DNA from: Propionivibrio sp.
GTDB taxonomy: Bacteria; Pseudomonadota; Gammaproteobacteria; Burkholderiales; Rhodocyclaceae
Direction: 5' to 3'
DNA length: 45,917 nucleotides
Assembly (NCBI RefSeq): GCF_029255185.1
Contig: NZ_JAPUVO010000103.1
Coordinates: 1-45,917, forward strand
A program made the position numbers and the translations under genes. Of the stretch, positions 18,955 through 26,007 are shown piece after piece. Position 1 is the first letter of the stretch. Each line of letters opens with the position of its first letter. The notes under the pieces were generated by a model. The model was not told the DNA's origin and made no database searches. It saw only the letters and a list, made by a program, of their open reading frames with translations.

Positions 18955-19193
18955 CAGCCCTCACCGCGCAATAGCGCCATCAGGTCGTCAGTCCGCCATT
19001 TGACATCGGCCTTGCCACGGGCAGATTCGAAACGATCTGGCTTGCGACTCGGCCTCGCGCCTACCTTATGGATCACCACATCGCCTTCACGATTAACCGC
19101 AAAATCCACCAAACAGCCGGGCGCCAGATTCAGCACATCGCGAATCTGCTTGGGGATGGTGACCTGACCCTTGCTGGTGAGTGTCGTCGACAT
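18954..19193 (-). CDS. vapB: AbrB/MazE-type antitoxin (VapB-like)
   Basis: A 79-residue swapped-hairpin AbrB-family protein. The N-terminal DNA-binding part is typical (TLTSKGQVTIPKQIRDVLNL); the C-terminal tail (WRTDDLMALLRGEG) would wrap around the VapC toxin. Its start has AAGGAG 7 bases upstream. A perfect 8-base inverted repeat lies just upstream and overlaps the predicted -10 box, so autoregulation by the VapB-VapC complex is likely. It is the first gene of the four-gene overlapping operon. Confidence 0.9.
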   Translation of the reverse strand: MSTTLTSKGQVTIPKQIRDVLNLAPGCLVDFAVNREGDVVIHKVGARPSRKPDRFESARGKADVKWRTDDLMALLRGEG

Positions 19194-19208
19194 GGCATGA
19201 CTCCTTTT

Positions 19209-19254
19209 GTATTACATCGAAATTAATTGTAATACCCGAGGCGTTGCCATGCAA
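19209..19254 (-). promoter_or_regulatory. vapB promoter with overlapping operator palindrome
   Basis: On the minus strand a -35-like TTGCAT (19249-19254) and a -10-like TACAAT (19226-19231) are separated by 17 bases. GTATTACA (19209-19216) and TGTAATAC (19228-19235) form a perfect 8-base inverted repeat with an 11-base spacer, and one arm covers the -10. The palindrome ends 16 bases before the vapB start. The -10 is good and the -35 weak. The rest of the 250-base gap (19255-19443) shows no gene. Confidence 0.6.
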
Positions 19255-19443
19255 TTGCCACAGAAAGATTATCGAAATTGGCTTGGAGAGCCGGTTCCAG
19301 AAAATCGGACACGGGGATAAGCAGGATACATTTGTTCTAACCATCTATGACGGTGGATGATAGTCTCGAATGTTCAACGTTGTGAGGAAGCTGTATCCAC
19401 ACCATCCACACGACAACGTTTCCCTGATACGGCGCTGAAAATG

Positions 19444-22400
19444 TCAAGTGCCTTTGTCCAAAATCGGCTCAAGCAGTGCGGCGAGATCAGCGTCGCTGAA
19501 CTTGACACTACCTTCGTGATCCTCCGAGAGGATTCCAGCGGCGAGTTCGGCTTTTTTCTCCTGCAGGGCGAGAATTTTTTCCTCAATGCTGCCGGCGATA
19601 ACGAGTTTGTAGACGAACACTTTTTTGCTCTGACCCAGGCGGTGGGCACGGTCGGTCGCCTGGTTTTCCACTGCAGGGTTCCACCACGGGTCGTAGTGAA
19701 TGACGGTGTCGGCGGTGGTCAGGTTAAGGCCGGTGCCACCGGCTTTCAGGCTAATCAGGAAAACCGGTACTTCGCCTGCCTGGAAGCGGCGGATTGGCGT
19801 TTCGCGGTCGATGGTGCTGCCGGTCAGGGTGACGAAATCGAGCTTGCGGCTCGTAAGCTCGGAAGCAATTAGATCGAGCATCGAGGTGAATTGCGAGAAG
19901 AGTAGAACGCTGCGGCCTTCTTCTATCATCTCGGGCAACATGTTCATCAGCAGGTCAAGCTTGGCGCGCTCCTTGACCTTCTTGGCAGCGGTGATTTTGA
20001 CCAGACGCGGATCGCAGCAGACTTGGCGGAGCTTGAGCAGGGCGTCAAGTATGATGATCTGGCTGCGCGCAAAACCTTTGGCGGCGATTTCCTCGCGTAC
20101 ACGGGCGTCCATTGCGCTGCGCACCGTTTCGTACAGGTCACGCTGGCCGCCTTCGAGCTCGACGGTGCGCACGATGATGGTTTTTTCCGGCAGCTCCTTG
20201 GCGACCTCGTCTTTCTTGCGGCGCAGCATGAAGGGTTTGATGCGGCGGGCCAAGAGTGCGCGGCGCAGGGTGTTGCCCTGTTTCTCGATCGGCGTGCGCC
20301 AGGTGCTGGTGAAGTGTTTGGAATCGCCAAGAAATCCGGGCATGAGAAAATCGAACAGCGCCCATAGTTCGCCCAGATGGTTTTCCAGCGGCGTCCCGGT
20401 CAGGCACAGACGATGCGCGGCGCGAAACTGGCGTACCGCCTGAGAGGCTTGACTGGCGGCGTTTTTGATGGTTTGCGCTTCGTCGAGAATGAGCAGGTGG
20501 TAAGCGTGTGCAGCGAGGGCTTCCTGATCGCGCCAGAGGAGCGGGTAGGTCGTCAGGCAGACATCGTGTTCGGGGATCGCGGCAAAGCGATCGGCACGGC
20601 TCGGGCCGTGCAGTGAGAGGATGGTAAGCCCGGGAGCAAAGCGCTCGGCTTCACACTTCCAGTTGAAGATGAGCGAGGTTGGCATGATGATCAACGATGG
20701 CTTGTCAAGACGGCCGGCTTCCTTCTCGACGAGCAGGTGGGCAAGCGTTTGTGCTGTTTTCCCCAGCCCCATGTCGTCGGCCAGAATACCGCCAAGCTCG
20801 TTCTCGCGCAGATATTGCAACCAGCCAAGGCCGTCGAGCTGATAGGGGCGCAGTGTCAGCGCCAGGCCTTGCGGCGGGCTCGCCGTGTGCGTGCTGCCGG
20901 CACCTTGCAGGCGACGTGCCAGTTCGCTGGCGGCGTGGGTGCCGTGCAGCGTCCAGTCCGGGAGATCGCCCAGAGCGGCGAGTCGCGCGGCATCTGCGCG
21001 CGGCAGGCGCAGGGTCTCGCTTCCGGCTGGACCATCGAACAGGTCGATCAGCGTGCGTGCTAGTGGTTTGATGCGTTCGGCAGCAATGCGGATGCGTCCG
21101 CCTTGCGGGCCATCCAACTCGATCTGTTCATCGTCGGCAATGTTGGCAATGCGCGCGCCGTCCAGCCAGCGCCCGTCACTGCGAAACAGACTGTGTAGTA
21201 GCGGCGCCAACGGCAAACGCTCGCCGTCGACAACGATACCCATGTCCAGCCCGAACCAGCCCGCTTCACTTTCGCTAAGTTCAGCATCCCAGGATTCGAC
21301 GGTGAGGATGTGATGGCGGAATGCGCTGGCAACCACCACCTGCCATCCGGCCGCGCGCAATTTTGGCGCGATGTCGTTGGAGAAGCCAGCCCAGGCAGCT
21401 TCGCTTTCCAGCCCGTAGGCGGCCGGGGCAAAGCCGCCGGAAACAGAAACCGTACTTGGTATTACCGGCTGAAAACCAAGGCTGACGAGAAAATCGAGTT
21501 GCGCTTTTTCCTGCTCGGGTTTGCGTAGGACGCGCACCGTTTCGCCGCCACCGACGGTGACGTAATCTTGCGGATCCTGCGCTGACATCTTCGCCTCACC
21601 GTAAGCAAAATCGATTTCGGCGTAGTCGTAATAGCCATTATTGAAGGTGCCAGCGTACTTGCGATGCTTGTAGACCGCCCAGCAGCGAATTGAATGCAGG
21701 GTGACGATTGCTTGCAGGGGTTCGTCAATCTGGCGCAAGTGGCTGATCACGTCGGCATTGGGCGACGGAATGGCGGGGGCCATTTCGGCCAGCGCACTGG
21801 TGACCAGCGGCAAGTCGGCAGGATTGAGCGGCGGCAGCCGGAACAGGGCATTGAGCAGGACGTAAGCGGTTTTTGTATCGACCGTTCCGGCCTCGCCAGC
21901 GTCCGGGTCGATATACCATGGGGGGTCGAGAAATAGCAGGATGCTCGATGGCGGTCGGGTAATGAGGTACGGGACGATCTGCTGGCGCGTGTTGGCCTGC
22001 CAGGTAATTTCGCCAGGCCGGACGGGGCCGCTGCGCAGCCAATTGAGTGTCCCGCTGTGCGGCGCACTCATCTCCAGACAGAAATAGCCGCGCCCGCTGG
22101 CGACGGCGGCAGCCAGCAGCGTTGCCCCCAGATTGCCGGACAGCGGCACGCTGTCGTTCAAGTAGCCTTTACCGGAGATCTTCAGCATCAGGCGAAAAAT
22201 ATCGAGGTCGCTGTCGTCGGTGAATTGCGGCGGCGCCAGCAGGGAGCGTTCGGCATTGCCCCATTCCGACGTATTGCGTTTGAACGGCGCGCCAGGGTCG
22301 ATGCGTCCCTTGACGGTTTTGAGAATGAAATCGCCATAATGGGCAGAGTAGCCGACGAGGTAGTAGATTGCCTGCGCAGCCTTGACTTTGGCTTTTGGTT

Positions 22401-22875
22401 TAGGTTTTTTGCTGGCGGCCAGACTAGCCCGGCGCAGGGTTTCGACCCAGTGCAGCAAACCCGGGTTAACCGCAGAGGCTAATGATGATGGCGTATTCAA
22501 CGAGCCGCCCTGAGTTGCAGAAGGGGCGCGCCGCCGGAGCATGAAAAGAAGCGCGGCAACAGCGTGTTCACAGGAAAATCCTGTTCTGCAACTGCACTCG
22601 CTGTCGATGACCAGCTGGCTTTTGCCTTTGACTTGCATCTCGTCAAAGAAAATATCGACCTTGATTTTTCTTGAGCCCTTGTTCAGGAGCTCGCAGTACA
22701 TGTAGTCTCCGCTTGAATCAACTTTGACCACGCTTTCGATCAAGGCCGGTGCAGCAAGTAACTCGTGCTCCTCAAAATTTTCATTGACGTCGTCTAAACT
22801 ATAGCGTTGGGTTGGCAAGAGCATGGTGAAGAATTCCGGCGCAGCCGTTGAGGGTGAAAAACGGCGCCGAAGCAC
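19444..22875 (-). CDS. SWIM zinc-finger SNF2-family helicase
   Basis: A 1143-residue ATP-dependent DNA translocase of the RapA/SNF2 class. The N-terminus carries a SWIM zinc finger (CSCRTGFSCEHAV), followed by a long poorly conserved region of about 500 residues. The SNF2 core has Walker A DDMGLGKTAQT, the DEAQ box LILDEAQTIKN, GTPLENHLGELW, and motif VI ATDRAHRLGQ. These proteins remodel protein-DNA or RNA polymerase complexes; the exact role here is unknown. The GTG at 22873-22875 is preceded by GGAAAGG, better than the internal ATG at 22822-22824. It starts 21 bases after the yebC stop, so the two are probably cotranscribed. Confidence 0.88.
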   Translation of the reverse strand: MLRRRFSPSTAAPEFFTMLLPTQRYSLDDVNENFEEHELLAAPALIESVVKVDSSGDYMYCELLNKGSRKIKVDIFFDEMQVKGKSQLVIDSECSCRTGFSCEHAVAALLFMLRRRAPSATQGGSLNTPSSLASAVNPGLLHWVETLRRASLAASKKPKPKAKVKAAQAIYYLVGYSAHYGDFILKTVKGRIDPGAPFKRNTSEWGNAERSLLAPPQFTDDSDLDIFRLMLKISGKGYLNDSVPLSGNLGATLLAAAVASGRGYFCLEMSAPHSGTLNWLRSGPVRPGEITWQANTRQQIVPYLITRPPSSILLFLDPPWYIDPDAGEAGTVDTKTAYVLLNALFRLPPLNPADLPLVTSALAEMAPAIPSPNADVISHLRQIDEPLQAIVTLHSIRCWAVYKHRKYAGTFNNGYYDYAEIDFAYGEAKMSAQDPQDYVTVGGGETVRVLRKPEQEKAQLDFLVSLGFQPVIPSTVSVSGGFAPAAYGLESEAAWAGFSNDIAPKLRAAGWQVVVASAFRHHILTVESWDAELSESEAGWFGLDMGIVVDGERLPLAPLLHSLFRSDGRWLDGARIANIADDEQIELDGPQGGRIRIAAERIKPLARTLIDLFDGPAGSETLRLPRADAARLAALGDLPDWTLHGTHAASELARRLQGAGSTHTASPPQGLALTLRPYQLDGLGWLQYLRENELGGILADDMGLGKTAQTLAHLLVEKEAGRLDKPSLIIMPTSLIFNWKCEAERFAPGLTILSLHGPSRADRFAAIPEHDVCLTTYPLLWRDQEALAAHAYHLLILDEAQTIKNAASQASQAVRQFRAAHRLCLTGTPLENHLGELWALFDFLMPGFLGDSKHFTSTWRTPIEKQGNTLRRALLARRIKPFMLRRKKDEVAKELPEKTIIVRTVELEGGQRDLYETVRSAMDARVREEIAAKGFARSQIIILDALLKLRQVCCDPRLVKITAAKKVKERAKLDLLMNMLPEMIEEGRSVLLFSQFTSMLDLIASELTSRKLDFVTLTGSTIDRETPIRRFQAGEVPVFLISLKAGGTGLNLTTADTVIHYDPWWNPAVENQATDRAHRLGQSKKVFVYKLVIAGSIEEKILALQEKKAELAAGILSEDHEGSVKFSDADLAALLEPILDKGT

Positions 22876-22896
22876 CGCCTTTCCGGTTGAGAAGTC

Positions 22897-23622
22897 CTAC
22901 TCGTCAATCACCACGCTGGTATAAACCTCCTGCACGTCATCAAGGCTTTCAAGCACGTCGATGAGCTTTTGCATGCGCACGGCGTCGTCGCCGGCCAACT
23001 CGGTCTCATTCTCGGCTTTCATCGTGATCTGTCCGAACTCGGCGCCAAAACCTGCGGCGGCAAGGGCTTCCTTGACGCTCATGTAATCATTGGGCGGCGT
23101 GAGGACTTCGATCGAACCATCCTCGTTGGTCAGTACATCCTCAGCGCCGGCTTCGATTGCGGCATCCATCAGCGCCGCTTCGTCGGTGCCGGGGGCAAAG
23201 AGCAGTTGGCCGCAGTGCTTGAACTGGAAGGCAACACAACCGTCGGCGCCCATGTTGCCGCCATATTTGTTGAAGGCATGGCGAACTTCGGCAACGGTAC
23301 GCGTGCGGTTGTCGGTCAGGCAGTCGACCATCACGGCGGCGCCACCGATACCATAACCTTCGTAGCGAATTTCGATGTAATCGACGCCTTCGAGTTCGCC
23401 AGTGCCTTTTTTGATCGCATTATCGATCTTGTCCTTGGGCATATTGACGCCCTTGCCCTTGTCGATCGCCAGGCGTAACCGGGGATTAAAGCCTGCATCG
23501 CCACCGCCCATTTTGGCGGCGACCGTGATTTCCTTGGCGATCTTGGAGAACGTCGCGCCGCGCTTCTCGTCCTGGCGACCTTTTCGGTGTTGGATGTTCG
23601 CCCATTTTGAGTGACCGGCCAT
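22897..23622 (-). CDS. yebC: YebC/PmpR-family protein
   Basis: A 241-residue cytoplasmic protein with the full family pattern from [18 protein letters not shown] through [14 protein letters not shown] to the acidic C-terminus ([13 protein letters not shown]). Members act as DNA-binding regulators and, as more recently described, as ribosome-associated factors that ease translation of proline runs. The gene is intact. It is not followed by ruvC-ruvA-ruvB, its common neighbours, but by an SNF2 helicase gene. A shrunken, mutated copy of this gene and its upstream region lies at 24715-24977 in the same orientation. Confidence 0.95.
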   Translation of the reverse strand: MAGHSKWANIQHRKGRQDEKRGATFSKIAKEITVAAKMGGGDAGFNPRLRLAIDKGKGVNMPKDKIDNAIKKGTGELEGVDYIEIRYEGYGIGGAAVMVDCLTDNRTRTVAEVRHAFNKYGGNMGADGCVAFQFKHCGQLLFAPGTDEAALMDAAIEAGAEDVLTNEDGSIEVLTPPNDYMSVKEALAAAGFGAEFGQITMKAENETELAGDDAVRMQKLIDVLESLDDVQEVYTSVVIDE

Positions 23623-23832
23623 GCTAACCTCTTCTCTGTGCAGCGTTTTTGGCAGTCTTGTCGGGATCGACCGCCGCAGATAGTTGATAAAACTGCTCGA
23701 TAATCAAGCCGCGCATTTTAACATTTCTCGACCGCCCACATTTAACGGAGTGAGAGGCTGAGAGGCCGTAAAAATATTCATCGCATTCCAACAAAAAAAC
23801 TAATCCTTTCACCATACTGCCAAAGTCATTTT

Positions 23833-24714
23833 ATGAGCCAATATTGTTCGTTGATCAAGCAAGGGCTAAGGTGGCTTCTCCTCACGAAGAGTTTGCCTAT
23901 GTGCGCTTTGCCAATGGAAGTTTTGCTCTGGCTGGTCGTGATGATGTGGCTGCCGGCCGCATCTACTTACGGCGCACCATGCATGCAACCGGACAACATC
24001 AAGCGGGTCAGTGGCGACACTGAGTGCCTGCTGATCAAGACCTTTCGCCATGATCAGGGCCTGGCCATGAGCACCCTGTTTGTTCTACTTCACGGCAATC
24101 ATTCGAGCGGCAGCCCGGCCGTCTCGCAGTTTCCGGTGGCCGCCACCCTGGCCCGCTCGGGACCGGAGGATACGGTCGCGGTGGCTGTCATCAGGCCAGG
24201 GTACAACGATGCCGAGGGCAATTTTTCAAGCGGCAATGCGGCCGGCCGCGCCGACAATTTTTATGCTGGGAACATCGATATCGTTGCCGCCGCCATCGAC
24301 CGTTTGAAGGCTTTTCATCAGCCACAACGGCTGGTGCTGGTCGGCCATTCCGGAGGGGCGGCAATGGCCGGGGTCATTCTTGGCCGGCATCCCGGTCTTG
24401 CCGATGCGGCAGTGCTGGTCGGCTGTCCCTGCAATGTGCCTGCCTGGCGGTCAATGCGTGGTCGACGCGACCACTGGAACAGCGAATCGGCCGAACGTTA
24501 CGTTGAGCGCATGCCTCTGTCTGCTCGGGTGGCCGTTCTGGTCGGTGCCAAGGACGACGTAACGCCGCCGCTCCTCGCACAGTCCTACGCGATTGCACTG
24601 GCAGCGCGAGGCATCGCGCATGAACTCCTGGTTCTGCCGGATCAGGATCACGTCACTGTGATCGACTCCGCTCAGGTCGTCGAGGCCGCACTACGGCTGG
24701 GCAAGGCCGACTGA
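23833..24714 (+). CDS. Putative secreted alpha/beta hydrolase
   Basis: A 293-residue protein with a hydrophobic N-terminus that looks like a signal peptide ending near PAASTYGAP. The fold elements are an oxyanion stretch (LLHGNHSSG), the nucleophile elbow GHSGG with Ser173, an acid in GAKDDVTPP (Asp241 or 242) and His273 in DQDHVTV. A lipase, esterase or peptidase activity is likely; the substrate is unknown. The start is uncertain: ATGs at 23833, 23899 and 23914 all leave a usable signal peptide, and none has a strong ribosome-binding site. The gene lies exactly between intact yebC and a decayed yebC copy, which begins at its stop codon, so it may have arrived with the duplication. Confidence 0.75.
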   Translation: MSQYCSLIKQGLRWLLLTKSLPMCALPMEVLLWLVVMMWLPAASTYGAPCMQPDNIKRVSGDTECLLIKTFRHDQGLAMSTLFVLLHGNHSSGSPAVSQFPVAATLARSGPEDTVAVAVIRPGYNDAEGNFSSGNAAGRADNFYAGNIDIVAAAIDRLKAFHQPQRLVLVGHSGGAAMAGVILGRHPGLADAAVLVGCPCNVPAWRSMRGRRDHWNSESAERYVERMPLSARVAVLVGAKDDVTPPLLAQSYAIALAARGIAHELLVLPDQDHVTVIDSAQVVEAALRLGKAD

Positions 24715-24977
24715 ATCGTGACCTGTCCGAAATCGAGCCGTCCTCGTTGGTCAGAACATCCTCAACGCCACTTCGTCGGTGCCTATGTTGCCGCCATATT
24801 TGTTGAAGGCGTGGCGAACTTTGGCGACGGTGCGCGCGGTTGCGGTCAGGCAATCGACCATCCAGCGGTTTTGGCAGCCTTGTCGGAACAGAAGGCTGCA
24901 GATAGTTGATAGAATTGCTCGCCAATCGAGCCACGCATTTTAACATTTCTCGACTGCCCACATTTAACGGAGTGAGC
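24715..24977 (-). pseudogene. Decayed duplicate of yebC and its upstream region
   Basis: Five blocks match the intact yebC locus in the same order and orientation: yebC positions about 23021-23038, 23107-23148, 23178-23190, 23250-23333, and the upstream region 23641-23758. On the minus strand the copy still encodes [12 protein letters not shown], compared with [12 protein letters not shown] in YebC. The blocks have scattered substitutions, and the sequence between them is deleted. Two deletions sit at short direct repeats still visible in the intact gene (CAGCGCCG and TCGG[T/C]GCC). The first block starts immediately after the hydrolase stop. No functional protein can be made. Confidence 0.85.
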
Positions 24978-24979
24978 TG

Positions 24980-25237
24980 ATGGCTGACCCCCTCGTCGTT
25001 GCCCGATGCAATCAAACCGATCTGGGGCTGCTGTTCTTGAGTGCGTTCACTCCACGTGACCAGAAAGCAGTGAAGACGGCAGCCCTGACCCTGCGCGCCA
25101 ATCCGGCCTTCAATGTGGCGACGGCGATTAGCGAACTCGGTGTCGGCGAGGCGCTGATTTCCTTCCTCGACGAGAAGGGGCGTCCGAATGTTCTCGAACG
25201 CGCCTTCATCATGCCAATGGCATCGCGTCGCCGCTAG
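24980..25237 (+). pseudogene. Internally deleted YjgR/DUF853 (HerA-like ATPase) gene
   Basis: An 85-codon frame with a good ribosome-binding site (GGAGTGAG) before the ATG. The first 18 residues ([18 protein letters not shown]) follow the N-terminus of YjgR-type HerA-like ATPases. The remainder ([14 protein letters not shown] and [19 protein letters not shown]) is that family's C-terminal region. The whole ATPase core, including the Walker motifs, is missing, so over 1 kb has been removed, apparently in frame. It may still be translated as a short protein, but it cannot be an ATPase. It sits just after the yebC remnant, as if an ancestral divergent yebC/yjgR pair had decayed. Confidence 0.7.
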
Positions 25238-25242
25238 TTTTC

Positions 25243-26007
25243 ATGGCGCGCGCTTATTATCGTTGCCCGAAATGCGGGCACAAGCCGGCAGAGGCGATAC
25301 CTGCTGATGGGCAGTGCCCGGCCTGTGGCGTGTATTGCAAAAAGTGGGACGCCATGCAGGCGGCGCTTGATGCCGGCGAGGTGATAGGCGAAAAACAATC
25401 CTCCACTGAATCATTGCACGCCTTGCTGACACAACTCCTCGCGCCGAAAACACGGATGGCGCCAGAAATTTTCTATTCCCGCTGCGCCACATTGCTATTC
25501 TTGGCCGTCTGGGGCTGGCGATTGATCGCCATGGATTATCGCAATGGCGAGTTCGGGAACTCATTCATGCATAACATCCTGCTCCCGATCCACGAAGCCG
25601 GGCATGTACTTTTCATGCCTTTCGGCGAGTTTCTAACAATCCTGGGCGGTAGCTTCTTTCAATTGGCCTTGCCGCTTGGCATCGCCATCGCCTTTGTGCT
25701 CAGGAACCGTGACAATTTTGCCGCAGCCGTCTGCCTGTGGTGGCTTGGCGCCAGTTTTCTCGATCTTGCTCCCTACGTGTATGACGCCCTACATCCACAA
25801 CTGATCATGCTTGGCGGGCATACCGGCGAGGATGGCCCGCACGACTGGATCTATCTTCTCGAGTGCTTCGGCCAGGTGCATCGCTCGCCGGCCTGGGGCT
25901 TTGCAGTACACAGAATTGGCGCACTGACCAGTCTTGCCGGAATAGTGTGGGGCGCTGTTCTGCTCTGGCGGCAGCGTGACGGCGTTGATCAACGCACCAG
26001 CGCTTAA
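25243..26007 (+). CDS. Zinc-ribbon membrane protein with HExxH motif
   Basis: A 254-residue protein of no family I can name. The N-terminus is a zinc ribbon (Cys8, Cys11, Cys25, Cys28). After a 40-residue linker come about four or five hydrophobic segments. At the start of one is HEAGH (His117-Glu118-His121), the metal-binding motif of membrane zinc proteases of the M50 type. Candidates for the third ligand are Asp174 in FLDLAPY and Asp181. It starts 5 bases after the yjgR remnant with no clear ribosome-binding site, so translation may be coupled. Its stop overlaps that of the convergent priA gene. Proteolysis is possible but not proven. Confidence 0.6.
   Translation: MARAYYRCPKCGHKPAEAIPADGQCPACGVYCKKWDAMQAALDAGEVIGEKQSSTESLHALLTQLLAPKTRMAPEIFYSRCATLLFLAVWGWRLIAMDYRNGEFGNSFMHNILLPIHEAGHVLFMPFGEFLTILGGSFFQLALPLGIAIAFVLRNRDNFAAAVCLWWLGASFLDLAPYVYDALHPQLIMLGGHTGEDGPHDWIYLLECFGQVHRSPAWGFAVHRIGALTSLAGIVWGAVLLWRQRDGVDQRTSA

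Noticed and set aside
19376-19420. AACGTTGT/ACAACGTT as terminator of the SNF2 gene
   Set aside because: The arms are 29 bases apart, the loop has no structure and there is no T-run, so a terminator is not supported.
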